The notes under the pieces: generated by a model
The model's input: only the letters and a program-made list of their open reading frames with translations
Told to the model about the DNA's origin: nothing
Databases searched by the model: none
Shown: in pieces, positions 33,538-42,862 of the stretch
How positions within the stretch are numbered: position 1 is the first letter of the stretch
Layout: each line of letters opens with the position of its first letter
NCBI RefSeq assembly: GCF_002993885.1
Contig: NZ_CM009578.1
Location: forward strand, 1,491,251-1,555,250
Reading direction: 5' to 3'
Origin: Sphingopyxis lindanitolerans
GTDB lineage: Bacteria; Pseudomonadota; Alphaproteobacteria; Sphingomonadales; Sphingomonadaceae
Length of the DNA: 64,000 nt
Translations under genes and position numbers: made by a program

Positions 33538-34758
33538 TCACCCCCCGTTGGCGCGGATCCATGTCTCGACCACCGGCGCGATCTCCTCGCGCCATTTGCG
33601 ACCGTTGAAGATACCATAATGGCCGACGCTCTTCGCCAGCAGATATTTCTTCTTGTCCGCAGGCAGCGCCTTGGCGAGCGTCAGCGCCGCCTTGGTCTGG
33701 CCGATCCCCGAAATATCGTCGCGCTCGCCCTCGATCGCCAGGATCGCGATATCCTCGATCTTCGTGAGGTCGACCGGCGTGCCGCGATGGAGCATCTCGC
33801 CCTTGGGCAGCAGGTGGCGCTGGAACACGACATCGACCGTCTGGAGATAGAATTCGGCGGTCATGTCGCACACCGCGCGATATTCGTCGTAGAATTCCTT
33901 GGTCTTGTCGGCGCTCTCGCCATCGCCGTCGACCAGATGCTTGAACATCTCCCAATGGCTCATCATGTGATTGCCCAGGTTCATCGACATGAAGCCGGCA
34001 AGCTGGAGAAAGCCCGGATAGACGCGGCGAGCAGCGCCCGGATACCAGGCCGGGACGGTCGCGATGACATTCTCCTGAAACCAGGCATAGGGCCGCGTCG
34101 TCGCATGCTGGTTGACCGCGGTCGGCGCCTTGCGCGTGTCGATCGGCCCGCCCATCATCGTCAGCGTCCGCGGCCGACATTTATTCTTGTTCGCAGCCAT
34201 CACCGCCGCGGCGGCGAGGCTCGGCACCGATGGCTGGCACACCGCCAGCATATGCGCGCCCGGCCCGATATGCTCGAGCCATGAAATCAGATAATCGACA
34301 TAATCGTCGAGGTCGAACTGGCCCGCCTCCAGCGGCACGTTGCGCGCGTCGCGCCAGTCGGTGATCCACACGTCATGCTCGGGCAGCATCCGCTCGACGG
34401 TGCCGCGCAGCAGCGTCGCATAATGGCCCGACATCGGCGCGACGATCAGCAGTTTGGGCTTTCCCGCGCTGGCCCGATGCTTGAAATGCTTGAGCTGGCC
34501 AAAGGGCTTGCGCGCTTCGATCGCTTCGGCAACGCGCACCGTCGCACCATCGACGACGGTCTCGTACAGCGCGAACCCCGGCTTGCCGCGCGGCGCGGCG
34601 GCGTGCGCGAATACTTCGAGCGCCGAGGCGAACATCGGGCTGCCGCCGAAATAGCCGAGCGGGTTGGCGGGATGCTGGATCACCTGCGCCCCGGCGGTCG
34701 CCAGCGCGCTCGCCCCCGCGAGCCAACTCTTCTGCATGTCAAAGGCGTGATACAACAT
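33538..34758 (-). CDS. phaZ: Intracellular polyhydroxyalkanoate depolymerase
   Basis: Degrades stored polyhydroxyalkanoate granules in the cytosol, 406 residues. Start MLYHAFDMQKS is the family N-terminus. The nucleophile is a cysteine, Cys174, in AVCQPSVPSLAA, the position of the catalytic cysteine of PhaZ; the C-terminal PHB_depo_C domain (about 200-406) has the conserved VFQRHLLPKGEMLHRG, ALIAIEGERDDISGIGQT-like (LAIEGERDDI) and VGHYGIFNGRKWR sequences. Divergent from the ABC transporter gene; no pha synthesis genes in the window. Suggests that the organism stores PHA. Confidence 0.95.
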   Translation of the reverse strand: MLYHAFDMQKSWLAGASALATAGAQVIQHPANPLGYFGGSPMFASALEVFAHAAAPRGKPGFALYETVVDGATVRVAEAIEARKPFGQLKHFKHRASAGKPKLLIVAPMSGHYATLLRGTVERMLPEHDVWITDWRDARNVPLEAGQFDLDDYVDYLISWLEHIGPGAHMLAVCQPSVPSLAAAAVMAANKNKCRPRTLTMMGGPIDTRKAPTAVNQHATTRPYAWFQENVIATVPAWYPGAARRVYPGFLQLAGFMSMNLGNHMMSHWEMFKHLVDGDGESADKTKEFYDEYRAVCDMTAEFYLQTVDVVFQRHLLPKGEMLHRGTPVDLTKIEDIAILAIEGERDDISGIGQTKAALTLAKALPADKKKYLLAKSVGHYGIFNGRKWREEIAPVVETWIRANGG

Positions 34759-34935
34759 ATTCGATGAGCCCCTTGCGTCCGCCCGCGCTCTTTTCGGCGT
34801 GTGCTGGTTGCCGGCCAGTCTAGGGAAACGCGGTCATTGTGCAACGCATCATTTTGCCGGGCTTCACACGCCTTGAAGCGGGACGGCATTTTGCGACGTT
34901 GAGCGGCGCGGGCGCGGCTGCTAGGGCCATGGGCG

Positions 34936-36720
34936 ATGGCGACCAAATCAGACCAATCCGACCCGCCCCGCCGCAAGCTGTCCAGCCTGCGCATGGTCTG
35001 GCACTATGCCAGCCGATATCCGCTGCCCCTGCTGGTCGCGGCGGTGGCGCTCGGCGTCGCCGCGCTCGCGACGCTCGCGATTCCCTATCAGTTCAAGGCG
35101 ATGATCGACTCGGGCTTCGTCGCCGGTGGCGGCGACGTCTCGCCGCATTTCCGCTTCTTCTACGGCATCGTGCTCCTGCTCGCCGCCGCGACCGCGACGC
35201 GCTTCTATTTCGTGAGCTGGCTCGGCGAGCGGACGGTCGCCGATATCCGCGAAGGCGTGCAGCGCAACCTGCTGCGCCTCGCGCCCGGCTTCTTCGAGGA
35301 AAACCGCCCGTCCGAAATCGCCTCGCGGATGACCGCCGACACCGCGATCATCGAACAGACGGTCGGCACCACCGTCTCGGTCGCGCTCCGCAACACGGTC
35401 ATGGGAATCGGCGGGATCATCTATCTTTTCTCGCTCTCGCCCCGGCTGACCGCGGGGATGTTGATCGGCATCCCGGTGATCATCATGCCGATCGTCATTC
35501 TCGGCCGCCGCCTCCAGAATGTCTCGCGGTCGAGCCAGGATCGCGTCGCCGACATCGGCGCGACGACCGCCGAGCAATTGGGCGCGATGAAGATCGTCCA
35601 GGCCTTTGGACAGGAAGGGCGCGAAGCCGAGCGCTTCACCGCCGCGGTCGAGGCCAATTTCGCGACCGCCAAGCGCCGCATCCGCCTGCGCGCGGTCATG
35701 ACCGCGATCGTCATCGGCCTGCTGTTCGGCGCGATCACGACGTTGCTCTGGTATGGCGCCGCAGGGGTCGCCGCGGGCACGATCACCGGCGGCACGATCG
35801 CCGCCTTCGTCCTCACCGGCGGGCTGGTCGCGGGCGCATTCGGGGCACTTACCGAAGTCTATGGCGACCTGCTGCGCGCGGCGGGCGCGGCCGAGCGGCT
35901 CCACGAGTTGCTCGTCGCCGAACCGACGATCGCCGCACCGGCCAACCCGCGGCCGCTGCCCGAACCGCCGGTGGGCACGCTCGAATTCGATCATGTCGAA
36001 TTTCGCTATCCGACCCGTCCCGACACTGCCGCGCTGCATGATTTCTCGCTCGCGGTGCGCCCGCGCGAAACCGTCGCGATCGTCGGCCCCTCGGGCGCCG
36101 GCAAATCGACGCTCTTCCAGCTTGCCGAGCGTTTCTACGACCCGCGCGCGGGACAGATCCGGCTCGACGGCGTGCCGCTGACCGAGGCAGACCCCGCCGA
36201 CATCCGCGCCCGGATCGCGATGGTGCCGCAGGAGACGGTGATCTTCGCGGCCTCGGCGCGCGACAATCTGCGCTATGGCAATTGGGCCGCGACCGACGAG
36301 CAATTGTGGGAGGCCGCACGCGCCGCCAATGCCGAGGAATTTCTTCGCAAGCTGCCCGACGGTCTCGACACTTTCATGGGCGAAGGCGGCGCGCGCCTCT
36401 CGGGCGGTCAGCGCCAGCGGGTCGCGATCGCCCGCGCGCTACTGCGCCGCTCGCCTTTGTTGCTGCTCGACGAAGCGACCTCGGCGCTCGACGCCGAATC
36501 CGAACGGCTCGTTCAGGATGCACTCGAAGCACTGATGCACGACCGCACGACGATCGTCATCGCGCATCGCCTCGCCACCGTCCGCGCCGCCGACCGCATC
36601 ATCGTCATGGACGAAGGCCGGATCGTCGAGGAGGGCCGCCACGACGACCTCGTCGCCGCCGACGGCCTCTACGCGCGCCTCGCGCGCCTCCAGTTTCAGG
36701 ACAATCTCGCCGCCGCCTGA
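34936..36720 (+). CDS. ABC transporter, fused membrane and ATPase domains
   Basis: Homodimeric half-transporter exporter, 594 residues. Transmembrane domain at about 20-310 with six segments (for example 30-48, 76-92, 155-170, 180-198, 255-276, 283-300); the ATPase domain has Walker A GPSGAGKS at 384-391, the signature LSGGQRQR at 488-495 and Walker B LLLLDEATSALD near 510-521, with the H-loop IAHRLAT. The substrate is unknown; the MsbA/LmrA-like sequence suggests a lipid or drug exporter. DUF1993 follows after 26 bases, likely in the same transcript. Confidence 0.95.
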   Translation: MATKSDQSDPPRRKLSSLRMVWHYASRYPLPLLVAAVALGVAALATLAIPYQFKAMIDSGFVAGGGDVSPHFRFFYGIVLLLAAATATRFYFVSWLGERTVADIREGVQRNLLRLAPGFFEENRPSEIASRMTADTAIIEQTVGTTVSVALRNTVMGIGGIIYLFSLSPRLTAGMLIGIPVIIMPIVILGRRLQNVSRSSQDRVADIGATTAEQLGAMKIVQAFGQEGREAERFTAAVEANFATAKRRIRLRAVMTAIVIGLLFGAITTLLWYGAAGVAAGTITGGTIAAFVLTGGLVAGAFGALTEVYGDLLRAAGAAERLHELLVAEPTIAAPANPRPLPEPPVGTLEFDHVEFRYPTRPDTAALHDFSLAVRPRETVAIVGPSGAGKSTLFQLAERFYDPRAGQIRLDGVPLTEADPADIRARIAMVPQETVIFAASARDNLRYGNWAATDEQLWEAARAANAEEFLRKLPDGLDTFMGEGGARLSGGQRQRVAIARALLRRSPLLLLDEATSALDAESERLVQDALEALMHDRTTIVIAHRLATVRAADRIIVMDEGRIVEEGRHDDLVAADGLYARLARLQFQDNLAAA

Positions 36721-36746
36721 CCGTCCTCCGCCAAAGGAAACTCCCG

Positions 36747-37289
36747 ATGCCCACGCTCTACGACCTCACCATCCCCGCCTACCGCAACGGGCTGCGCGCG
36801 CTGTCGAGCCAGCTCGGCAAGGCGCTCGACTGGGGCGAGCAGAATGGCGTCGGCGAATTGCAGTTCATCGCCGCGCGGCTCGCGCCCGACATGTTTCCGC
36901 TCGCGGCGCAGGTCCGTTTCAGCTGCGCTCAGGCGATCCAGACCGCGGTGCGCCTCGGCGCGAGCGACGCGCCCGATCTCGGCGAGGACGCCGCTGATTT
37001 CGCGGGGCTCCAGGCCCAGATCGCCGCGACGCTGGCCTGGCTCGACGCGATCGATCCGGCGACGTTCGACGATGATGAGGACCGCGCCGTCGGTTTCGAC
37101 CTGCCCAATGGCATGGCCTTCGACATGACCGCCACCACTTACGTGCGCGACTGGGCGCAGCCGCAATTCTACTTCCACCTCGTCGCCGCCTATGCGGTGA
37201 TGCGCCACATGGGCGTGCCGCTCGGCAAGGCCGATTATGTCAACTATATGATACCCTATCTGCGCCCGGGAACCGCGCCGTCTGCTTGA
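36747..37289 (+). CDS. DUF1993 family protein
   Basis: 180-residue cytosolic protein of the DUF1993 (DinB-like helical) family, function unknown. Start ATG 36747 with AAAGGAAACTC in front. Family patterns: N-terminal LYDLTIPAYRNGLRALSSQLGKA, and the C-terminal FYFHLVAAYAVMRHMGVPLGKADY ending with a HMGxxxGKxDY motif. Contains no membrane segment. It follows the ABC transporter gene and may be co-transcribed with it. Confidence 0.85.
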   Translation: MPTLYDLTIPAYRNGLRALSSQLGKALDWGEQNGVGELQFIAARLAPDMFPLAAQVRFSCAQAIQTAVRLGASDAPDLGEDAADFAGLQAQIAATLAWLDAIDPATFDDDEDRAVGFDLPNGMAFDMTATTYVRDWAQPQFYFHLVAAYAVMRHMGVPLGKADYVNYMIPYLRPGTAPSA

Positions 37290-37845
37290 CGAGCGACCGC
37301 GATCCTTCTTCCCGCTTCGACCGATTTTCGCCCGGCGATTAAATTTTCGCGCAAAGACGCCGCAGTCGCAACGAGGGACCGTCGGACATCCCTGCGTCTC
37401 TGCACGGATTGCCATCCTCGCTGACAGATCGACGGCTTCCGACCGGAAAGCCGACCTACTCTTCTTCGTCACCCTGAACTTGTTTCAGGGTCCATGGCCT
37501 AGCGTCTCCTTCGGCGCGGCGCTGGACGCGAGCGCAGGCCATGGATGCTGAAACAAGTTCAGCATGACGAGGTTTAAGGACTGCAATCGACCAAAAGCCG
37601 CCAAAAGCGATCCTCCCCCACGGGGGGAGGGGGACCACCCGAAGGGTGGTGGAGGGGCACAGGAGGTTTGCGCCGCGCTCGGCCGAAAGAGCCGCGCATT
37701 TCCAACGCTGGGTCGCGCATATGATGTCAACGGCAAGGCAGGCCGGCTGTGCCCCTCCACCATGCTTCGCATGGTCCCCCTCCCCGTGCCGGGGAGGATC
37801 GGAAAGGTCCGTTCCCACCCCTATGTCGTCATGCCCTCACGCGAT
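37290..37845. repeat. Gene-free gap with repeats of families A (copy A2), D and H
   Basis: No gene is supported. A family D-like unit at about 37349-37407 has GCAAAGACGCCGCAG facing CTGCGTCTCTGC. The inverted family A copy (A2) spans 37440-37571: it opens with CGACCGGAAAGCC, then CGTCACCCTGAACTTGTTTC, and closes with AACAAGTTCAGCATGACG. Family H covers 37611-37799: CCACGGGGGGAGG-type arms with CACCCGAAGGGTGG at left and CACCATGCTTCGCATGG at right, about 100 bases apart, in mutual inverted orientation. Confidence 0.75.
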
Positions 37846-38277
37846 TCAGATCAGCCCGCCATATTGCCGAATGCCGGGAAAGGCGATCTTGCTGCCGCCG
37901 TTGCGGCGGATCGCGCCGATCGCCTCATCGACCCGCAGATAGCGCGCCTGCGCCGCAGGTTCGAACATCAGCGTCGCCTCGACGGGGCGTTCGCCCGCTG
38001 CCTTCACCAATTGGCCGAGTTGCGCGAGGTCCACCGCCTCGCCGTTCCAGCGGATGATGTCGCTGGTGTCGATGGTCACGCGATTTTCATCGCGGACCTC
38101 GGCATGCGATCCCACGGGCAGTTCGACATCGACGCTGTGCGTCGGCGGCGGGATGGTGATGATGAACATCACCAGCATCACCAGCATCACGTCGATCAGC
38201 GGCGTCGTGTTGATATCGGGGTCGCCATTGGGGTCGGCGCGGAAAATACTGCGGTGAAACCGACTGCGTCTACGCAT
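37846..38277 (-). CDS. exbD: ExbD/TolR family protein
   Basis: Inner-membrane proton-channel component that energises TonB- or Tol-type systems, 143 residues. ATG 38277 (MRRRSRFHRS) has AGGGAG in front and is preferred to a longer frame. A single membrane segment lies at about 27-44 (TPLIDVMLVMLVMFIIT), with the functional aspartate in PLIDVMLVM. The periplasmic part is 45-143. No exbB or tonB is close, so it is an orphan; the Zur-like palindrome at 38374-38396 upstream hints at metal control. Confidence 0.88.
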   Translation of the reverse strand: MRRRSRFHRSIFRADPNGDPDINTTPLIDVMLVMLVMFIITIPPPTHSVDVELPVGSHAEVRDENRVTIDTSDIIRWNGEAVDLAQLGQLVKAAGERPVEATLMFEPAAQARYLRVDEAIGAIRRNGGSKIAFPGIRQYGGLI

Positions 38278-38373
38278 CCTGTCGCTCCCTGTCGGGCAGG
38301 ACGAAACGCGCCTCCCGCGTCCGCCCCGCGCTACCGATCGGGATCGGCACAACCGAACCAGCCGCCTCGATCG

Positions 38374-38396
38374 GAATTGTTATGGTATAACATTTT
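38374..38396 (-). promoter_or_regulatory. Zur-box-like palindrome upstream of exbD
   Basis: The 15-base core TGTTATGGTATAACA (38378-38392) is a perfect 6+3+6 inverted repeat in an AT-rich island. The 23-base stretch matches the gamma-proteobacterial Zur consensus GAAATGTTATANTATAACAT at nearly all positions. It sits about 97 bases upstream of the exbD start. Whether Zur of this group uses this consensus is inference. Confidence 0.55.
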
Positions 38397-38962
38397 ACGA
38401 AAGCTGCAAATAAAAAGCGCGGCAGCGGCATTCGAAACAAGGGCCAGGAGACGATGACACCGGCCTGCTATCGAGCGAAAGACGACCTTTCTTTCATCGT
38501 CACCGCGGATTTCATCCGGGGTTCCGCTTGGGTCGATGCGGGCAAAAAAGCGGGATCCCGGGTCCGCCCGGGATGACGCACGTCTGAAGACGACCGGAAG
38601 TTTCCTGCGAGCGAAGCGAAGCAATGACGGAGAATAGAGCGTCTACGGATGCAAAGGGAATAATCGCCAAGCAAGGCTAGGGTGACGGGCGGAACAGGCG
38701 ATCGGTCGATAGCCGATCTCATTTGCTCTCTCGTCACCCTTAACCTGTTTCAGGGTCCATGGCCTGCCCTCGAATTGGGCGCAGCTCTGCCCGAGAGCGC
38801 CGACCAAGGATGCTGAAACAAGCCTGTCCTGAGCCTGTTGAAGGGTTCAGCATGACGACGGAGGCGAGGGTGTGTTTGCAAGCTCCATAATCGCCAAAAA
38901 GAAAGGGCGGCGCCTTGCGGCACCGCCCTCCTTTTCTTCAAACCCGAACCGGGTTGGAAATC
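38397..38962. repeat. Gene-free gap with repeats F and A3
   Basis: No gene is supported in this stretch. A family F palindrome GGATCCCGGGTCCGCCCGGG is near 38552-38573. Copy A3 of the composite repeat is at 38711-38899: GCCGATCTCATTTGCTCT (left border), CCCTTAACCTGTTTCAGGG, CCATGGCC, AGGATGCTGAAACA, a B-like CCTGTTGAAGGG stretch and the right border GGCGAGGGTGTGTTTGCAAG (38861-38880), continuing to CTCCATAATCGCCAAA. The same borders enclose a much shorter unit at 56936-57024. Confidence 0.75.
38896..38930 (-). terminator. Rho-independent terminator after the OmpA gene
   Basis: On the minus strand AGGGCGGTGCC, loop GCAA, GGCGCCGCCCT, then TTTCTTTTT. The stem has 11 pairs with one wobble and a GNRA loop. 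It begins about 33 bases after the OmpA stop codon. Confidence 0.9.
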
Positions 38963-40075
38963 TTAGTTGCCCGAACCCGGACCGTACTTGATTTCCACGC
39001 GACGGTTCTGGTCGTTGCGGACGCCATCGGCGGTCGCCACGGCCGGACGGCTTTCGCCGAACGCTTCGGCCGAGATCGAGCCATCCGAGACACCACGCGC
39101 GGTCAGGTAGCTGCGAACCGCATCGTTGCGGCGCTGCGACAGACCGACGTTGTACTTGGCCGAACCCGAACGGTCGGCGTGACCGGCGAGCCAGACCTGC
39201 GTACCCGAACAACCGCGGTTGTAGGCGCTGATCGCATTGTCGAGCGTCGCGGCCGCTTCCGGCGTGATCGCCGACTGATCCCAGTCGAAGTACACGATGT
39301 ACGGCCCAGGCTCACACACGGCCGGCGGAGGCGGCGGCGGGGGCGGGGGCGGCGGGGGAGGCGGCGGGGGCGGCGGGGGCGGAGGCGGCGGGGGAGCTTC
39401 CGCGCCACCGAAGTTGTACGTCAGCGTGCCCAGGATCGAGTGCGACCGGAAGCGCGTCGAAACGTCGCGGCCAGCCTGATCGACGAGGTCGAGGTTGCTG
39501 GCGTTGAAGAAACGATACTTCAGGCCGACGTCCCAATTCTTGGTCAGCGGAGCGCGAACGCCCGCAATCGCCTGCCAGGCAAAGCCCGTGTCCGAATCGT
39601 CGAGGAACGGACCGGCAAAGACCGGCTCGACCGAGACGCGCGCAACACCGGCACCGCCGCCGACGAAGCCTTGCAGGCCATCGTCGTCACCGAAGTCGAG
39701 CAGGCCGTTGACCATGAAGCTGAGGGCGTTCGAGTCGCCGTTCAGCGGGGTCGAACCGACGAAATTCCCACCACCATTGGCAAGGCTCGGGATACCGGGG
39801 GTCGAAAACGACCCAGACTTGATGTCGGCTTCGCGGTAACCGACTTCGACTTCCGCACGGAAGCCGCCAAAGTCGTAACCGACAGTGCCTTCGACATCAT
39901 AGCCCTTACGATGATCGATCGTACCAGCGTTATTGACAGTACCGATGTCCAGGTCGAGGTCTTCGACCAGCATCACACCACCACCAACGCCAACATACCA
40001 GGAGTTGTCGCGCGCCAGGGCAGGCGACGCAAGGGCAGTGGAGGCTAACGCCACAGCGACGGCAAGCTTCCTCAT
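38963..40075 (-). CDS. OmpA family outer membrane protein with polyproline linker
   Basis: 370-residue outer membrane protein linking the outer membrane to peptidoglycan. ATG 40075 (AAAGGGGAAAATACT in front) starts a signal peptide ending SPALA. Residues 22-205 form the beta-barrel with alternating hydrophobic strands (NSWYVGVGGGVMLVEDLDL). A run of 24 consecutive prolines (about residues 223-246) precedes the OmpA-like domain, where GPYIVYFDWDQSAITP and GHADRSGSAKYNVGLSQRRNDAV carry the diaminopimelate-binding Asp/Arg pair, ending RRVEIKYG. The upstream 130 bases contain the promoter region; terminator at 38896-38930. Likely abundant and important for surface structure. Confidence 0.95.
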   Translation of the reverse strand: MRKLAVAVALASTALASPALARDNSWYVGVGGGVMLVEDLDLDIGTVNNAGTIDHRKGYDVEGTVGYDFGGFRAEVEVGYREADIKSGSFSTPGIPSLANGGGNFVGSTPLNGDSNALSFMVNGLLDFGDDDGLQGFVGGGAGVARVSVEPVFAGPFLDDSDTGFAWQAIAGVRAPLTKNWDVGLKYRFFNASNLDLVDQAGRDVSTRFRSHSILGTLTYNFGGAEAPPPPPPPPPPPPPPPPPPPPPPPPAVCEPGPYIVYFDWDQSAITPEAAATLDNAISAYNRGCSGTQVWLAGHADRSGSAKYNVGLSQRRNDAVRSYLTARGVSDGSISAEAFGESRPAVATADGVRNDQNRRVEIKYGPGSGN

Positions 40076-40205
40076 AGTATTTTCCCCTTTCAATTGAGAT
40101 ATACGTTTCGACAGACGTCCTACTCGTGCCTTTGGTTCCGCGCAAGCTAACAAATCGTCAATATGTTGCCAAAAAGTCGCACTTGCCACTAGAATATAAG
40201 CGAAA

Positions 40206-40658
40206 TCAGGCCGAGATCAAAAGGCCTTGCGCCTCGAGAAGCTGAATCAGCGCGGCAATCGCCGAGCGCGCTTCGGCGTCGATCGTCGTGCCGCCGCCCG
40301 GATTCGCAAGCGCGTCCGGAGCCGCCCACGCACCCGACCCATAGCGCAGCCAGACGCCGTCGCTCAACCGCACGATCCGCATCCCGGCGCGCGGCGCCGC
40401 AAAGCGCCAGCCGCCCTCGCACCAGATGGCGACCGCGTCGGCCTGCCCGGCCCAGTCGCCGCCGGCGCCCGCGCCGACCAGCCAGCATTGGCCGACCGCC
40501 GGCGACGGCGGCGGGGCCTCAAGGGGACCATCCTCGATCGCCGCATGGACCAGCGCGTCGAGCAGCACGAGCGCCTCATTATGCGTCACCTCCTTTTGCG
40601 CCTGCGCCATCGCCAGCAGCGGAAGAGCAAAGCGCGCGGTCTGGGTCGTCTCGGTCAT
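40206..40658 (-). CDS. DUF2793 family GTA/phage tail-associated protein
   Basis: 150 residues, last gene of the gene transfer agent cluster, 8 bases after the tail-tip gene stop. DUF2793 features: TARFALPLLAMAQAQKEVTHNEALVLLDALVHA at residues 8-40, with the AQAQKEVTHNEA hallmark, then PPPSPAVGQCWLVG and GGWRFAAPRAGMRIV. Such proteins accompany phage and GTA tail tips in alphaproteobacteria and are probably fibre or tip subunits. It precedes the OmpA gene with 130 bp between, in the same direction, without a visible terminator. Confidence 0.85.
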   Translation of the reverse strand: MTETTQTARFALPLLAMAQAQKEVTHNEALVLLDALVHAAIEDGPLEAPPPSPAVGQCWLVGAGAGGDWAGQADAVAIWCEGGWRFAAPRAGMRIVRLSDGVWLRYGSGAWAAPDALANPGGGTTIDAEARSAIAALIQLLEAQGLLISA

Positions 40659-40666
40659 CGGTCATC

Positions 40667-42844
40667 CTATCCTGTCAGGGGCAAATGCAGCGGCTCGGAC
40701 AGCGCGAAGTCGCCGACCTGCCGGATGGAAAACACGCTGTCCGGCGCAAGCGCGCCCCAGGTGACGGCGTCGATCGCGAGCGACGGCGACGCGGTCTCCC
40801 ACGGCCCGACACCCGCCGCCGCGGGCTCGGCCTCGATCCGCCACGCCTCGCGGCTTTCGCCCAGCGGAACATCGACATGGTCGCGCCAGCCCGCATCGGT
40901 CCGGGTGCGGCGGACCCAGCGCAGCTCGGCCCCGCCCGCGCCGTCCGGCCGGATGACGCCATGGACGGGAGCAAGCGGGCGCAGCGCCTGCCGCGCCGCG
41001 GGCACCGCGACGTCATCGACGTCGGCCCCCGACCGCGACGCCCATTGCAGAATGGCGCCGCCTCCTTCGGCGAACCGCGCGAGATCGTCGGGGATCGGCA
41101 GCAGCGCCGGGTCGTCGAGCAGAACGAAAGGCGCGCCCGCCGCCTGCGCCGCCGCCGCGGTTCCGCCCCGGCCGCGCAGCAGGTGCGAAAGCCGCCATGT
41201 CGCCGGGCCGATCATCTCGGCGATGCCGAATTGCAGCAGTTCGTCGCCGATCATCGCGCGATTCGCCCCGGCGAGCAGCGCCCGATCATCGACCGACTCC
41301 AGCGTCATCGACGGATTGACCAGCGTGACCGTCAGCGCGCGCGACCGATCGAACACCAGCGTCCCGCCGACCGCCAGCGCCGCATCGAGCACGCCGAGCG
41401 CGGCCGCCGGGCGCGCGGCGCCGATCGCGATCGGTTCGGCGCCCGCCTCGGGCTGAAACCACAGGTCGGCGCCGCGCCAGCCGTCGTTGCTGGCCGCCGC
41501 CGCAACGACCAGCCGCGGCGCCGTCGCCGCCGCTACGCCGATATTCGGCAGGTCGAACAACCGCACGCTCGCTTCGGCGTCGGGCCAGTCGGGGCTGGCG
41601 ACGGGAAGCCCCGGATCGGCGGCGATCGCCTCGGTCGAGGCCGGCTGAAACCGTCGCAGTTCGATCGTCACGCCGCGGTCGCGCATCGTCCGCGCCGCAA
41701 CGCGCCAGGCCCCACCGTCGGCCAGCACGACGAGCCCGCCGACGGGCAACGCCAGCGCGGCAAGGTCGCCCGCCCAGATCAGCGTCTCGCGCCCGTCGGT
41801 GGCCGCCGCCGCCAGTTTGCGCGCCAGCGCGCGCGCCGACCCCGCGGGCAGCACCGCGGGCAGGTCGATCCGCTCCTCGCGCATCCCCCCGCCCGCGACC
41901 GCCGCCGACTGCTGGCCGAGCTGATAGTCGCGCTCGGGCTCATAATGGCGCAGGCGGATCGTGCCGGGGAGCGCCGACAACGGCGCGCGCCGCCGTTCGG
42001 TGCAATCGGACGGCGCCAGCACGCGCCCGGCTTCGCAGAAATCGCTGAATGCTGATGGTAACGGCAGGATTTCGGCCGGGGCGAGCCGCCAGCCGGCGGG
42101 ATCGCTGACCAGCCTGGTGCCGTCGATCTCGAACAACGGCCCCAGCGCCTCGCGCACCCGCTCGCCCGACGCCGCATAGCCCGCGATCGGCCAGCGCCCG
42201 CCGCAACGCCCGGCCTCGCCGAGCAGCGCATCGCCGACGACGCCCGCATCGACGGCGCCCGCATCGGCCTCGACCTCGAAGGTCAGCGACGGAATGCGAT
42301 TGCCGAAGGCGCCGAGTTCCAGCTCCTCGAACACGGCATAGGACAGGCCGCGAAACGCGCTCGCAGACGCCATGCCGACCGCCGAGGCGATCAGCGGATC
42401 GACCGGCTGGTCCTCGCTTCCGCCATAAAAGCGAAAAATACAGCGTTCCTGGAACGACCCGCTCGACCCGCGCAGCAAATTGCCGTCCGCCCAGATCCGC
42501 CGGATCGCGCCGACCGGCCGCGACGACAGCGCGACCGCCAGCGACACCGCATAGCTATATTCGGTCGTCGATGGCCGCCCCTTGCCGCCGCCGCGCTTGT
42601 TCCGCCGCTCGATCAGGTCGGTCGCCCAGATCACGCTCCCCGCGACCCGCATCGTCCCGAACAGCTTGGGAATCTGCTGGCCATAGGTCGATGCCTGCAC
42701 CTTCAGGTCGGCGAGGCGCGGCCCTTCGCGCCCCTTGGGCTTGAAGATCGCGGCGTCGGCCTGCTGCCCGATCGCCGCGCCCAGCGCCGCCCCCACCGGC
42801 CCACCGACGATCCCGCCGACCACCGTCAGCACCAGAGTTGCCAT
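40667..42844 (-). CDS. GTA tail tip/host specificity protein (g15-type, short form)
   Basis: 725-residue structural protein expected at the tail tip (megatron). ATG 42844 has GGAGGATGGC in front. N-terminus MATLVLTVVGGIVGGPVGAALGAAIGQQADAAIF is hydrophobic and glycine rich, as in phage tail tip proteins of the Phage-tail_3 group; QIPKLFGTMRVAGSVIWATDL and TEYSYAVSLAVALSSRPVGAIRRIWADG are the family stretches. RcGTA g15 is about 1300 residues with an additional TIM-barrel domain that I do not find here; the shorter form may rely on the g12 fusion instead. Repeat C1 lies just upstream and its sequence runs into the open frame before the chosen ATG. Confidence 0.9.
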   Translation of the reverse strand: MATLVLTVVGGIVGGPVGAALGAAIGQQADAAIFKPKGREGPRLADLKVQASTYGQQIPKLFGTMRVAGSVIWATDLIERRNKRGGGKGRPSTTEYSYAVSLAVALSSRPVGAIRRIWADGNLLRGSSGSFQERCIFRFYGGSEDQPVDPLIASAVGMASASAFRGLSYAVFEELELGAFGNRIPSLTFEVEADAGAVDAGVVGDALLGEAGRCGGRWPIAGYAASGERVREALGPLFEIDGTRLVSDPAGWRLAPAEILPLPSAFSDFCEAGRVLAPSDCTERRRAPLSALPGTIRLRHYEPERDYQLGQQSAAVAGGGMREERIDLPAVLPAGSARALARKLAAAATDGRETLIWAGDLAALALPVGGLVVLADGGAWRVAARTMRDRGVTIELRRFQPASTEAIAADPGLPVASPDWPDAEASVRLFDLPNIGVAAATAPRLVVAAAASNDGWRGADLWFQPEAGAEPIAIGAARPAAALGVLDAALAVGGTLVFDRSRALTVTLVNPSMTLESVDDRALLAGANRAMIGDELLQFGIAEMIGPATWRLSHLLRGRGGTAAAAQAAGAPFVLLDDPALLPIPDDLARFAEGGGAILQWASRSGADVDDVAVPAARQALRPLAPVHGVIRPDGAGGAELRWVRRTRTDAGWRDHVDVPLGESREAWRIEAEPAAAGVGPWETASPSLAIDAVTWGALAPDSVFSIRQVGDFALSEPLHLPLTG

Positions 42845-42862
42845 GCCATCCTCCAAGAAAAT

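Noticed and set aside
39320..39410. GC-rich microsatellite that could be mistaken for a CRISPR or tandem repeat array
   Set aside because: It is the coding DNA of the 24-proline linker of the OmpA protein.
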